Shown: piece by piece, positions 24,558 through 35,526 of the stretch
Layout: each line of letters opens with the position of its first letter
Position numbering within the stretch: the stretch's first letter is position 1
Assembly: GCA_903901855.1 (NCBI GenBank)
Contig: CAIUSP010000024.1
Location: 1-64,000, forward strand
DNA length: 64,000 nucleotides
Direction of reading: 5' to 3'
From: an uncultured bacterium
GTDB taxonomy: Bacteria; Actinomycetota; Thermoleophilia; Solirubrobacterales; 70-9
The notes under the pieces: model-generated
Told to the model about the DNA's origin: nothing
Databases searched by the model: none
What the model saw: the letters and a program-made list of their open reading frames with translations, nothing else
Program-made: the position numbers and the translations under genes

Positions 24558-24835
24558 CTGACCGGGGCTCCCGCCGGATCGTGGTTACACGAGTGACCGC
24601 ATCGTTCAGTCCTGAAGATGGCGCGGTCGGTGACATCGTCGATACCGCCGTTGCTCAACGGATTGCATCGGAGGAGCCGCCATGCGGCGAGGATCAACCC
24701 CTTCACCGCGCCGAGTTCGCTCACAGCCTCGACTGCGTAGCGCGAGCAGGTCGGCTCGTACTTGCAGCGTCGAGGAAAGGCGGGGGAAATCCAGCGTTGG
24801 TAGAAGCCGAGCAATAGGAGAAGCGTGCGTTTCAC
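24554..24835 (-). CDS. yidD: Membrane protein insertion efficiency factor YidD
   Basis: 93 aa from GTG 24835. It contains the family core 'LLGFYQRWISPAFPRRCKYEPTCSRYAVEAV' and 'RLLRCNPLSNGG', with the conserved Cys residues. It helps YidC-dependent membrane insertion by an unknown mechanism. The GTG is one base past the rnpA stop (TAGCGTG). A longer frame upstream lies inside rnpA and is not part of it. The roughly 23-residue tail after the core is divergent. Confidence 0.93.
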   Translation of the reverse strand: MKRTLLLLLGFYQRWISPAFPRRCKYEPTCSRYAVEAVSELGAVKGLILAAWRLLRCNPLSNGGIDDVTDRAIFRTERCGHSCNHDPAGAPVR

Positions 24836-24836
24836 G

Positions 24837-25220
24837 CTAAACGGTTCCTTCCTTACTGGTGGGGGATGGGAGGAGTTCCTCGATCTGAGCTCGCAGAGCC
24901 TGCGAGCCCTCGGAACCAAGCAGGTTACCCAGATCGGGCCTGGCGACGACTACATAGTCCGAAGTGCTCGAAACGCGATCCTCGAGCGCCCAGAACTCCT
25001 CACGGATCACTCGTTTGACCCGATTGCGGCGCACAGCGTTGCCGACCTTCTTGCCCACGGATATACCCAACCGCGGTGGTCCTTCTGCCTCCGCACTGCG
25101 GGGGAATACGTGCAGCACCAGATAGCGGTTTCCCTTCGATTCACCGGAGCGGTAGACGCGGTCGAAATCCGCGCTACGGGAAAGCCGGCCACGACGAGAC
25201 TGGTTCCTGCCCGTAGCCAA
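24837..25220 (-). CDS. rnpA: Ribonuclease P protein component
   Basis: 127 aa from TTG 25220. It is the protein subunit for tRNA 5' maturation. The family motif 'SVGKKVGNAVRRNRVKRVIRE' lies in the middle, and the N-terminal 'RGRLSRSADFDRVYRSG' is typical. The TTG two bases after the rpmH stop was chosen because an open frame farther upstream runs across the rpmH gene. rpmH and rnpA are almost fused, as in most bacteria. Confidence 0.93.
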   Translation of the reverse strand: MATGRNQSRRGRLSRSADFDRVYRSGESKGNRYLVLHVFPRSAEAEGPPRLGISVGKKVGNAVRRNRVKRVIREEFWALEDRVSSTSDYVVVARPDLGNLLGSEGSQALRAQIEELLPSPTSKEGTV

Positions 25221-25222
25221 AG

Positions 25223-25357
25223 TCAGGCAGAGAGGCGGCGGCGACCCTTCTTGCGTCGCCGCTTGAGTATCGCCCTTCCACCACGGGAAGAACTTCGCAC
25301 GCGGAAGCCGTGTGTCTTGGAGCGCTTGCGTTTCTTGGGTTGGTAGGTCCGCTTCAT
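25223..25357 (-). CDS. rpmH: 50S ribosomal protein L34
   Basis: 44 aa, a short gene in front of rnpA. The protein begins '[20 protein letters not shown]' and ends with the Arg/Lys-rich '[12 protein letters not shown]', the standard L34 pattern. It is read on the minus strand from the ATG at 25357. The stop lies 2 bases before the TTG of rnpA. This gene marks the classic origin-proximal rpmH-dnaA divergent pair. Confidence 0.97.
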   Translation of the reverse strand: MKRTYQPKKRKRSKTHGFRVRSSSRGGRAILKRRRKKGRRRLSA

Positions 25358-25424
25358 GGAATTCGATCACCGCCACTGGGTGCTGGTCGACAGGTAGGAC
25401 GACACACCGATTGTGCGGATGCGC

Positions 25425-25430
25425 AGTATA
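25425..25430 (-). promoter_or_regulatory. -10 box (TATACT) of rpmH-rnpA transcript
   Basis: Minus-strand TATACT about 67 bases upstream of the rpmH ATG. No convincing -35 is seen at 16-18 bases. It is the best -10 in the rpmH-dnaA divergent region for this direction. Confidence 0.4.
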
Positions 25431-25477
25431 GGCGCGTAATCGTCGGGGGCGGCGAGAGGGCAGGTGTTGAGATCAGC

Positions 25478-25526
25478 CGGGAAAGGTTTTTCCCGCTCAG
25501 TGCGGGCCAGCTGGGGTTTCGACCCT
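25478..25526. repeat. Three hairpins in the rpmH-dnaA divergent region, two of them mutually exclusive
   Basis: Hairpin A pairs 25478-25484 with 25489-25495 (CGGGAAA/TTTCCCG, GGTT loop). Hairpin B pairs 25492-25496 with 25502-25506 (CCCGC/GCGGG). They share 25492-25495 so cannot form together. Hairpin C pairs 25513-25517 with 25522-25526 around a TTCG tetraloop. They could be operators in DNA or an RNA switch if transcribed. There is no U-tract, so they are not ordinary terminators. Confidence 0.6.
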
Positions 25527-25553
25527 CGACCGGACGCTGCGCATGAATATGAT
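25526..25553 (+). promoter_or_regulatory. Putative dnaA promoter
   Basis: A TCGACC -35-like box at 25526-25531 and a TATGAT -10 box at 25548-25553 are 16 bases apart. Predicted transcription start is near 25560, giving a leader of about 55 bases before the ATT start. Confidence 0.45.
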
Positions 25554-25602
25554 TCCGCGCCCGCGTAAGTCATCGGATTACCCGCGAACGTCGAGCGAAA
25601 CC

Positions 25603-25610
25603 GAGGAGGT
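25603..25610 (+). promoter_or_regulatory. Shine-Dalgarno of dnaA (GAGGAGGT)
   Basis: GAGGAGGT is a near-perfect match to the anti-Shine-Dalgarno. It is 5 bases upstream of an ATT codon at 25616. The next in-frame ATG is over 100 bases downstream, so this site supports the ATT as start. Confidence 0.7.
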
Positions 25611-25615
25611 CAGAG

Positions 25616-26989
25616 ATTCGAAATCCATCCCGGACGGGACCGCAGATCGAGGAGGAGATCACATCTCTCGAGCCTCACGATGCATGGGCGATTCTGAAAG
25701 CGGATCTGCGGACGATGGCCGGTCGATCGACTTTCGACCTGTGGTTCTCGCAGCTCGAACCACTGCGGGTGAGCAACGATGTCCTGTACCTCACTGGTCC
25801 GAATCACGTAATCGCCTGGGTGGATCGTCGCTACGAAGACCTGCTCGCCAGGTCGCTCCGCCAATTCGAGGGTCGCTTGAGCGAGATACGGCTCGTTCAG
25901 CGAGAGGGGCCTGACACTCCGGCGGCAGGAGGAGCGGGGTTCGACGACCCGACAGTCTCTCGACAACGGAACAGGAAGACCTTCGAGAGATTCGTGATCG
26001 GCCCTGGCAACAGGATCGCGCATGGTGCTGCATTGGCTGTCGCGGAGGCACCCGGAGAGGCCTACAACCCGCTCTTCCTCCACGGGAATCCCGGTCTAGG
26101 CAAAAGTCATCTACTGGGCGCGATCGCGGACTACATCGACCGCAACAGTCCCGAGCTGAAGATCCATTCGACGACAGCCGAGAGCTTTACCGCGGAGTTC
26201 ATCCAAGCGGTACAGACCCGTGGCATAGAGGAGTTCAAGAATCGGTACCGCCGGGTGGACGTCCTGCTGATAGACGATGTCCAGTTCCTCGAGGGAAAGG
26301 CGCGTACAGCCGACGAGTTCTTCCACACCTTCAACGCCCTCCATCTCGTAGGTTCACAGATAGTCCTCTCCGCGGACCGGATGCCGAGTGAGTTATCCAC
26401 ACTGGCCGATCGTTTGCGGGAAAGATTCGAGTGGGGCCTGGTGGTGGATATAGATCAACCCGACCTGGCGACCAGAAGAGCGTTCCTCCAGACATTCGCT
26501 GTCGCCGAGGAAATCGAAATCTCCGTGGAAACGACCGAGGTCCTCGCCGACTACTCGTTGGCGAGTATTCGCGCAGTCGAAGGTGCCCTGACCCGTGTCT
26601 TGGCCAGGGCTTCACTCGGAGGAGGTGAACTGACACCGGAGTTGGTGGGGGCAGTTCTCGGGTCGAGCGGAGTCGAGAAAGAGTTCGAAGAACAGCCCGC
26701 GGTCACGGTCGGGCGGATCAAATCGCTCGTGTCCGAACTATTTTCGGTATCGCTCGCTGACCTCGAATCCTCCAACAGGTCGGAGCGAGTCTCGAGCGCC
26801 CGGCAGGTCGCGATGACCCTCACCCGTGAGTTCACATCCATGTCCCTGCCGGCCATTGCCGGGGCCTTCGGCCGGAAGGATCACTCGACGGTAATCCACG
26901 GAATCAACCGAATCGAATCCAGAGTCGAAACGGACGAGGAATTCGCAACCCTGGTGCAAAGCTGCCGAGCAGGGCTCAGACCCAGATAG
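25616..26989 (+). CDS. dnaA: Chromosomal replication initiator DnaA (probable ATT start)
   Basis: 457 aa if started at ATT 25616. It binds DnaA boxes and opens oriC. Domain I begins 'DAWAILKADLRTMAGRSTFDLWF', the Walker A is 'GNPGLGKSH' (about residue 160), Walker B 'VLLIDDVQFL', and the C-terminal box-binding signature is 'SLPAIAGAFGRKDHSTVIHG'. The in-frame stop upstream is at 25550. Between it and the ATG at 25715 there is no ATG, GTG or TTG. Starting at 25715 would cut domain I in half. The ATT has an ideal Shine-Dalgarno. A perfect DnaA box lies inside the gene at 26393. Confidence 0.93.
   Translation: MRNPSRTGPQIEEEITSLEPHDAWAILKADLRTMAGRSTFDLWFSQLEPLRVSNDVLYLTGPNHVIAWVDRRYEDLLARSLRQFEGRLSEIRLVQREGPDTPAAGGAGFDDPTVSRQRNRKTFERFVIGPGNRIAHGAALAVAEAPGEAYNPLFLHGNPGLGKSHLLGAIADYIDRNSPELKIHSTTAESFTAEFIQAVQTRGIEEFKNRYRRVDVLLIDDVQFLEGKARTADEFFHTFNALHLVGSQIVLSADRMPSELSTLADRLRERFEWGLVVDIDQPDLATRRAFLQTFAVAEEIEISVETTEVLADYSLASIRAVEGALTRVLARASLGGGELTPELVGAVLGSSGVEKEFEEQPAVTVGRIKSLVSELFSVSLADLESSNRSERVSSARQVAMTLTREFTSMSLPAIAGAFGRKDHSTVIHGINRIESRVETDEEFATLVQSCRAGLRPR
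26393..26401 (+). promoter_or_regulatory. Perfect DnaA box inside dnaA
   Basis: TTATCCACA matches the consensus at all nine positions, within the dnaA coding sequence. It may be chance or a regulatory/origin-associated site. Confidence 0.45.
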
Positions 26990-27091
26990 ACCGTGACCGA
27001 ACAGAGTGAAACAATCGACCCTCTCCACAATTCCGCACGTCATCCACATCCCTATTACAACTGAACATGAAAACTTGAATAGGGACTAGAA
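26990..27091. other. Candidate compact oriC between dnaA and dnaN
   Basis: The 102-base gap holds an 8/9 DnaA box (TCATCCACA, 27040-27048) and a 7/9 box (CTCTCCACA, 27021-27029), 19 bases apart. An AT-rich stretch at 27051-27080 (9 of 30 bases are G or C) could unwind. A perfect ParB half-site, GTGAAACA, lies at 27006-27013. An inverted repeat (CCCTATT at 27050-27056, AATAGGG at 27078-27084) flanks the AT-rich stretch just before dnaN. The location between dnaA and dnaN is usual for actinobacterial origins, though box number is low. Confidence 0.5.
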
Positions 27092-28201
27092 ATGAAACTC
27101 AAAACCACCAAACACGAACTAGTCGATGCTCTCTCGGTCACCTCGAGGGCTACTTCGACCCGTAGTGCACTCCAGGCTCTTTCGGGGGTTCTGCTCGAAG
27201 CGAGCTCTGACGGAACGGTTGTGAGAGCGACCGACGCGGAGATCTCACTCGAGCTCTCTCTTGCCGCGGAAGTCGAATTGCCTGGTTCGATTCTGGTTCC
27301 CGGAAGACTGTTAGCGGATGTTTCCAAGACCCTCCCAGACGGCGACGTGACTCTCGCCACCAGGGAGCCAGAAGGAGATCTCGAGATAAAGGCCGGCTCA
27401 TCGAGTTTTCATCTCCGTCTGTTGCAGGCCGATGATTTCCCCAAGTTCCCCGACTCTGCTGGAGATCCGGTGTCTCTCGATTCGAAAGCGGTCTCCGAGA
27501 CCATCGGGAGGGTTGCCGGCGCTGCATCTACCGATGAGGGCAGACCAGTCCTCACTGGCGTCTTCATGACAGCCGAAGCAGATGCCCTCACGATGGTCGC
27601 GACGGACTCCTATCGCCTCGCCGTCAAGACCACCAAACTCACCACTCCGGTCTCAACCCCGATAGAAGCCAACGTCCCCGCTCGGGCGTTGCGGGAGCTC
27701 TCTCGCTTGATAGAGGCAGCTGGTGAGGACACGGAATTGCAGCTCTGGTTGGGAGAGAATCAGGCGGTATTCGGCAGCGGTGGTACTCGTTTGGCGTCGC
27801 GATTGATCGACGGCCAGTTCCCGAACTACAAGCAGCTGATCCCCGACAAGTTCGATCACGAGGTGAGCCTGGACCGGGACGAGCTGCTCGATGTGGTGAG
27901 GCGGGTATCGCAACTCGCGCAACGAAACGCCGCACTCAAACTCTCTTTCTCCGAAGGCGAGTTGACGATTTCGGCAGAGACGCAGGACCTCGGCGATGCT
28001 AAGGAGTCGATGCCGGTTTCCTTCCAGGGCGACCTCCTCGAGGTCGGTTTCAATCCCGATTTCGTGCGAGCAGGGCTCGAGAGCATCCAGGAAGACGAGA
28101 TCGTCTTCAAGTTGATTTCACCACTGAGACCTGGTTTGCTCGAACCTGCAGCTGGGGAAGACTTCAGCTATCTGGTCATGCCGATCCGCCTCAACGACTG
28201 A
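27092..28201 (+). CDS. dnaN: DNA polymerase III beta sliding clamp
   Basis: 369 aa. It forms the ring that tethers DNA polymerase to DNA. It has three repeats of the clamp fold. The last 'SYLVMPIRL' is the standard C-terminus, and 'GRPVLTGVFMTAE' and 'DSYRLAVK' mark the middle domain. The ATG has a moderate Shine-Dalgarno in AGGGACTAG, which partly overlaps the right arm of the inverted repeat upstream. It follows dnaA by 102 bases with the candidate oriC between. Confidence 0.97.
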   Translation: MKLKTTKHELVDALSVTSRATSTRSALQALSGVLLEASSDGTVVRATDAEISLELSLAAEVELPGSILVPGRLLADVSKTLPDGDVTLATREPEGDLEIKAGSSSFHLRLLQADDFPKFPDSAGDPVSLDSKAVSETIGRVAGAASTDEGRPVLTGVFMTAEADALTMVATDSYRLAVKTTKLTTPVSTPIEANVPARALRELSRLIEAAGEDTELQLWLGENQAVFGSGGTRLASRLIDGQFPNYKQLIPDKFDHEVSLDRDELLDVVRRVSQLAQRNAALKLSFSEGELTISAETQDLGDAKESMPVSFQGDLLEVGFNPDFVRAGLESIQEDEIVFKLISPLRPGLLEPAAGEDFSYLVMPIRLND

Positions 28202-28210
28202 GGGCCTTCG

Positions 28211-29323
28211 ATGATCGCCTCGCTCGAGGCCCGGGGATACCGCAACCTGGCCGGGGAATTGTCGCTCTCGATCGATCCCCATTTGACTGTGTTCCATGGT
28301 CTCAATGGAGCGGGAAAGACCAATCTGCTCGATGCCCTCCACTTCGGTCTCACCGGTGCCTCGATGCGTTCGGGCGCGATCAAGAATGCGATTGGATTCG
28401 AGAGTGATAGCGCGAGGGTCGAGGTCGAGTTCTCGGATAAGACCGGCACGATGCACAAGACACTCGCGTCGCTGGACCGCTCCGGTCAACGACGGAATCT
28501 CGTCGACGGAGCCGCTCCAACCGCATCTGTTCCGCTGCCGAGGGTTGCCCTCTTCCACCCGGACCACCTTCAGACCATCAAAGGCCCGCCTGCTCACCGG
28601 CGTGCTCTGGCAGACCAGGTAGCCGGATCACTTTCGCCATCCCAGACTGACCTCCGAGCCCGGTACGGGAGGACGCTCGCCCAACGCAATGCGCAATTGA
28701 GGAGGGTCAGGGCAGGAGAGCTCCCAGTCACCGAACTCGAAGTCTGGGACAGTCGTCTGGCTTCGGAGGCAGCGCCTCTCGTGGCCTCTCGTCGCGATGC
28801 GATCGAGATCCTCGCTCCGCATTTTCGCGAGGCTGCCATCACTCTGGGTTTGACCGAGCCGGGAATCGCGTACAAGACACGCGTCGGAGGAGATGAAGAA
28901 TCGATCCGGTTGCGTCTTGCCGAGCTTCGCACCGAGGACCCGGGACGTGCCTATGTCATGTACGGCCCCCACCTCGATGATCTTCATGTAGAGGCCGAGG
29001 GGAGACCCCTGAAGCAATTCGGGTCTCAGGGTCAACAGCGCGCAGCGGTGCTCGCCTTGCTGCTCGGAGAACGCTCTGCACTTGCGGGAGCGGGGAGGGA
29101 GTCTCCCATCCTGCTGTTGGATGACGTGATGAGCGAACTCGACCCGAGGCGTCGCGAGTTGCTGATCGGCGCCGCTGTCGCCGGTGGACAGGTAGTGGTG
29201 ACCGCAACCGATCTTTCCCAGGTTCCTTCGGAAGGATTCGCACCTACCAGCACCTCATATCGGGTCGAGGCTGGCAGGATCGATGCCGGTGCCGATTCAC
29301 CTCCATTGGCCGAGGCCGTCTGA
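28211..29323 (+). CDS. recF: DNA replication and repair protein RecF
   Basis: 370 aa SMC-like ATPase that helps load RecA at gaps. It has a Walker A 'FHGLNGAGKTNLLDAL' near the N-terminus, the ABC signature region 'FGSQGQQRAAVLALLL', and a Walker B/D-loop 'ILLLDDVMSELD'. It starts 9 bases after dnaN, so it is co-transcribed, as in the dnaA-dnaN-recF order of most bacteria. Confidence 0.96.
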   Translation: MIASLEARGYRNLAGELSLSIDPHLTVFHGLNGAGKTNLLDALHFGLTGASMRSGAIKNAIGFESDSARVEVEFSDKTGTMHKTLASLDRSGQRRNLVDGAAPTASVPLPRVALFHPDHLQTIKGPPAHRRALADQVAGSLSPSQTDLRARYGRTLAQRNAQLRRVRAGELPVTELEVWDSRLASEAAPLVASRRDAIEILAPHFREAAITLGLTEPGIAYKTRVGGDEESIRLRLAELRTEDPGRAYVMYGPHLDDLHVEAEGRPLKQFGSQGQQRAAVLALLLGERSALAGAGRESPILLLDDVMSELDPRRRELLIGAAVAGGQVVVTATDLSQVPSEGFAPTSTSYRVEAGRIDAGADSPPLAEAV

Positions 29324-29326
29324 GAG

Positions 29327-29638
29327 TTGGCTCCTCGCAAGCAGCCAGAGAGAATCGGCGCGTCCCTCGACCGTCTGACCGCCTCCCTCGCCCCCGCCAC
29401 GCCCCTCGGGTCGATCCAGACCGCTTGGCGTAATGCGGTGGGTGACCGGATCGCCGATCGCTGTATTCCCGGGAAGGTTCACGAGGGAGTTCTCACCGTC
29501 GTCTGTGAGAGCTCGGTCTGGTCCCAGCAGCTCACGCTGATGCAGGCGGACCTGTTGGGCAGGCTGAGAGAGGAGATCGGTGACCCCACGCACGCTCCGA
29601 CCGAACTCCGATTCGTCGTGACGGGCGATCAGGCGTGA
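29327..29638 (+). CDS. DUF721 / DciA-like protein
   Basis: 103 aa from TTG 29327, three bases after the recF stop. The DUF721 core is 'LGSIQTAWRNAVGDRIADRCIPGKVHEGVLTVVCESSVWSQQL'-like, with a final beta-strand 'ELRFVVTG'. DciA is the helicase-operating protein in many bacteria without DnaC. Its position between recF and gyrB is conserved in actinobacteria. Whether it loads DnaB here is inferred from the family. Confidence 0.85.
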   Translation: MAPRKQPERIGASLDRLTASLAPATPLGSIQTAWRNAVGDRIADRCIPGKVHEGVLTVVCESSVWSQQLTLMQADLLGRLREEIGDPTHAPTELRFVVTGDQA

Positions 29639-29825
29639 CTGAGTGGCCTATCAGCGCACATTTCATTCGTAATTTGCAGGGAATTCGACACTACTTGGCG
29701 AGGTTCCACCAGACGCGACTGGTAGAGTCGTCCTCAAGTTGATCTGTCGCTACCCGTGTATGCCCGTGCTCAGTGCGCCGGGCGCCCAGGCCGCGGCTTC
29801 CCACCATCCGATCGAGAGGGGCTGA
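29639..29825. other. 187-base gap between the DUF721 gene and gyrB
   Basis: No gene is seen. It is slightly more AT-rich in its first 60 bases and presumably carries the gyrB promoter, though no convincing -35/-10 pair was found by eye. GAGAGGGG near the end is the gyrB Shine-Dalgarno. Confidence 0.5.
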
Positions 29826-32276
<2,451 letters not shown>

Positions 32277-32301
32277 ATCCGCTGGCGGAGGGAGGTAGCT
32301 G

Positions 32302-34932
32302 ATGGCCGACGAATCGAAGGACGTCAACTCCGAAGCGATAGTGGATCGCATCGAGGAGCGCGATCTCGATCAGGAGATGCGCTCTTCGTATCTCGATTAC
32401 GCCATGAGCGTGATCGTCGGACGCGCCCTTCCCGACGTCAAGGATGGGCTCAAGCCGGTCCACCGGCGGGTGCTCTACGCGATGCACGATCTTGGTTTGC
32501 AGCCCAATCGCGCCTACCGCAAGTGCGCCTTCATCGTCGGAGAGGTCATGGGCAAGTACCACCCTCATGGCGATTCGGCCATCTACGAGACCCTGGTCCG
32601 GATGGCTCAGGACTTCTCGCTTCGCTACCCACTAGTGGATGGTCAGGGCAACTTCGGTTCGATCGACGACGATCCCGCTGCAGCGATGCGCTACACGGAG
32701 GCTCGTCTGGACTCGCTCGCCACCGAGATGCTGCGCGACATCGATGCGGACACGGTCGACTTCGGACCGAACTACGACGAGTCGACACGCGAGCCGCTGC
32801 TCCTTCCTGCCCGTTTCCCGAATCTCCTGGTCAACGGTGCCGCAGGCATCGCGGTTGGGATGGCGACCAACATCCCGCCACACAACCTCCGCGAGGTCGC
32901 AGCCGCGGTCGAGGCCTATATCGACGATCCTTCGATCGATCTCAAGGGGCTGATGAAGCACGTCAAGGGTCCGGACTTCCCGGGCGGCGGGACGATCCTC
33001 GGCGCCGGAGGTATCCGCGATGCCTATGCGAGCGGCAAGGGCAGCCTCAAGCTGAGGGCAACCGCGCACATCGAGGAGATGAAGAAGGGTCGCGAAGCGA
33101 TCGTGGTGACCGAACTGCCATTCCAGGTCAAGAAGGGCGGCGACGGCGGCCTGATCACCAAGATCGCCGATCTGGTCAGGGAGAAGAAGTTGACGGGGAT
33201 CGCCGACCTCCGCGACGAGTCGGATCGAAACGGGATGCGACTCGTGATCGAGCTGAAGAAGGGCGGCGGACCTTCGACGGTCGTCTTGAACCAGCTCTAC
33301 AAGCGGACCTCGATGCAGATCTCCTTCGGGATCAACATGGTCGCACTCGTCGACGGCGTCCCCAAGACCCTGGGCCTGAGGGAACTGATCGAGCACTATG
33401 TTGGCCATCAGAAGGAGGTCATCACCCGCCGCAGTCAGTTCGAACTCGCCCGAGCCGAAGCCCGCGCTCACATCCTCGACGGACTCCTGATCGCCCTTTC
33501 GAAGCTCGACGAGGTGATCAAACTGATCCGCGCCTCGAAGGATCCCGAAACCGCCCGCGAGGGATTGATGTCCAAGTTCGGCCTGAGTCAACCTCAGGCT
33601 CAGGCAATCCTCGACATGCGACTGCAGCGCCTGACCGCTCTGGAGTCCGACAAGATCAAGGAAGAACACGATGAGTTGACCAAGCGGATCAAGGAACTCC
33701 GTGCGCTTCTCGCCGAAGAGAAGAAGGTGCTCGCTCTGGTCAAGTCGGAGCTCGCCGAAGTCGTCGAGAGGTTCGGTGACGATCGCCGTACGAGGATCGG
33801 CAAGGCCGAGGCCGATATGGAGATCGAGGATCTGATCGCCGACGAACAGATGGTCGTTTCCCTCACCTCATCCGGCTACATCAAGCGAATCCCGCTCGCG
33901 AGCTACCGCAAGCAGCACAGAGGCGGTCGGGGTGTGCGCGGGATGGACACCAAAGAGGGTGACTACATCGAGCACCTCCGTATCTGCTCGACTCATGACT
34001 TCCTCCTCTTCTTCACCAACCGAGGGAAGGTCTATCGCCTTCGGGCTCACGAACTGCCTGAAGGCTCCCGTCAGGCCAAGGGCCGCGCGCTGGTCAATCT
34101 GATCCCGCTCAAGGACAAGGAGAAGGTGATGGCGATGATCCCGACTCGCGATTTCTCCGAGGGCAAGTATCTGGTTTTCGCCACGGCTGACGGCATGATC
34201 AAGAAGACGGAGTTCATCGACTACAACACGCCGATCCGAGCCGACGGGATCATCGCGATAAAGATCAAGAAGAACGATGCGCTGGTCGATGTCCGTTTGA
34301 CCAACGGCACCGACGACATCATGTTGATCTCCAAGTCAGGTCACGCGGTCAGGTTCAAGGAGAAGTTGGTCAGAGGGATGAGCCGAGACACGTCAGGTGT
34401 CAAGGGGATGAACGTCAGCGAGAAGACGAATGCCGTCATCGCCATGGAGGTCGTCCAGCCGAAGTCGCAATTGCTGGTGGTCACCGAGAACGGCTACGGG
34501 AAGAGAACCTCGATCGAGGATTACCCGATCAAGGGTCGAGGTACCAAGGGGGTCCTGACCGCGAAGTTGACCGCGAAGAAGGGTGGTCTCGCGGGCGCCC
34601 TGGTAGTCGACGAGAATCAGGAGCTCCTCTTCATCTCGCAGAAGGGGATGGTCCAGCGGACCTCCGCCGGGGAGATCTCCCAGACGGGGCGCGCTACCCA
34701 GGGAGTCAAGGTGATGAACCTCAAATCTGGCGACAAGGTCAGCGCTACGGCACTGGTCGCCGAACCCGACGAGCAGGAACTCGAGAGAGCGGCAGTAGGC
34801 TCTGATGCTCCGTCGAAGGATTCCACTGCAAAGAAGGCACCCGCCAAGAAGTCAGCGGCCAGCAAGACGACCGCGAAGAAATCCACCCCGGCGAAGTCAC
34901 GAGCCAAGAAGGCCCCACCGAAGAAGAAGTAA
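32302..34932 (+). CDS. gyrA: DNA gyrase subunit A with Lys/Ala-rich tail
   Basis: 876 aa. Breakage-reunion and DNA-wrapping subunit. The catalytic Tyr is residue 131 ('MRYTEARL'), the quinolone region is 'HGDSAIYET' (Ser kept, Glu at the E. coli Asp87 position). The C-terminal beta-pinwheel carries the GyrA box 'QHRGGRG', which separates it from ParC. The last roughly 40 residues are a basic histone-H1-like tail with repeated 'AKKS'/'AKK' units. The ATG has a strong GGGAGGT Shine-Dalgarno. It follows gyrB by 25 bases. Confidence 0.97.
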   Translation: MADESKDVNSEAIVDRIEERDLDQEMRSSYLDYAMSVIVGRALPDVKDGLKPVHRRVLYAMHDLGLQPNRAYRKCAFIVGEVMGKYHPHGDSAIYETLVRMAQDFSLRYPLVDGQGNFGSIDDDPAAAMRYTEARLDSLATEMLRDIDADTVDFGPNYDESTREPLLLPARFPNLLVNGAAGIAVGMATNIPPHNLREVAAAVEAYIDDPSIDLKGLMKHVKGPDFPGGGTILGAGGIRDAYASGKGSLKLRATAHIEEMKKGREAIVVTELPFQVKKGGDGGLITKIADLVREKKLTGIADLRDESDRNGMRLVIELKKGGGPSTVVLNQLYKRTSMQISFGINMVALVDGVPKTLGLRELIEHYVGHQKEVITRRSQFELARAEARAHILDGLLIALSKLDEVIKLIRASKDPETAREGLMSKFGLSQPQAQAILDMRLQRLTALESDKIKEEHDELTKRIKELRALLAEEKKVLALVKSELAEVVERFGDDRRTRIGKAEADMEIEDLIADEQMVVSLTSSGYIKRIPLASYRKQHRGGRGVRGMDTKEGDYIEHLRICSTHDFLLFFTNRGKVYRLRAHELPEGSRQAKGRALVNLIPLKDKEKVMAMIPTRDFSEGKYLVFATADGMIKKTEFIDYNTPIRADGIIAIKIKKNDALVDVRLTNGTDDIMLISKSGHAVRFKEKLVRGMSRDTSGVKGMNVSEKTNAVIAMEVVQPKSQLLVVTENGYGKRTSIEDYPIKGRGTKGVLTAKLTAKKGGLAGALVVDENQELLFISQKGMVQRTSAGEISQTGRATQGVKVMNLKSGDKVSATALVAEPDEQELERAAVGSDAPSKDSTAKKAPAKKSAASKTTAKKSTPAKSRAKKAPPKKK

Positions 34933-34943
34933 GCGAGGGGAAG

Positions 34944-35516
34944 TCAGGCGGCTTCGGGCAGGTATTGCTCCCAGGTTCTCGGTACCCGGGGGCTGGCAAT
35001 TCGGATGAAGATGGTCGGCGCGGGCGCACGTGGTGTCTTCTTCGGCAGCATCCCGGCCTCTCGAGGCAGGCGATCGCCCTTCTGGCGGTTACACGGAGCG
35101 CAGGAAGCGACGATGTTCTCCCACTCCGAGCCCCCTCCTTTGCTCTTGGGTATCACGTGGTCGACAGTCAGCTTCAGTCGGGTGTCTCCGCAGTATTGAC
35201 AGGTCCAGTCGTCCCGTGCCAGTACAGCCCTTCTGGTGATCCTTCTGCGGTGGACGTCTCGCGGTACTCGCACGTATGAGACGAGTCGAATCACATCTGG
35301 CCGCGACAGCTCCATGGTCTCGGAGCGCAACAGACCCTTGCCTATCTCCAGGACCTCCGCCTTGCCCTTCAAGAGCAGAACCAAGGCTCTCCGTACCGTG
35401 CAGACGTTCAAGGGTTCGTAGGTCGCGTTGAGCACGAGTACGCGCCCTTTGGCAACCGATGTCTCGCGGGAGGGGGCTTCTCGGCCTCTGTCTGCGAGGG
35501 TAACTGGAGCCGACAT
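34944..35516 (-). CDS. HNH endonuclease family protein
   Basis: 190 aa from ATG 35516. C-terminal HNH fold 'CQYCGDTRLKLTVDHVIP' and 'SCAPCNRQKGDR' has the two Cys pairs of a zinc knuckle and the catalytic Asp-His. The N-terminal part 'VLVLNATYEPLNVCTVRRALVLLLKGKAEVLE' is typical of a widespread family of actinobacterial and cyanobacterial HNH proteins of unknown role. The longer upstream frame runs into the pheA region and shows no protein character. The ATG follows a TATCAT -10 box by 10 bases. Confidence 0.85.
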   Translation of the reverse strand: MSAPVTLADRGREAPSRETSVAKGRVLVLNATYEPLNVCTVRRALVLLLKGKAEVLEIGKGLLRSETMELSRPDVIRLVSYVRVPRDVHRRRITRRAVLARDDWTCQYCGDTRLKLTVDHVIPKSKGGGSEWENIVASCAPCNRQKGDRLPREAGMLPKKTPRAPAPTIFIRIASPRVPRTWEQYLPEAA

Positions 35517-35526
35517 GACTCGAGCA

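Noticed and set aside
24828-24843. parS-like 16-mer CGTTTCACGCTAAACG at the rnpA-yidD junction
   Set aside because: Matches 12 of 16 parS positions but is not a true palindrome and contains the yidD start codon; likely chance.
25441-25510. Rho-independent terminator between rpmH and dnaA
   Set aside because: The hairpins lie between divergent genes and lack a following T-run.
32523-33674. 383-codon plus frame and a 345-codon minus frame within gyrA
   Set aside because: Both are out-of-frame readings of gyrA with strongly biased residues and no recognisable domain.
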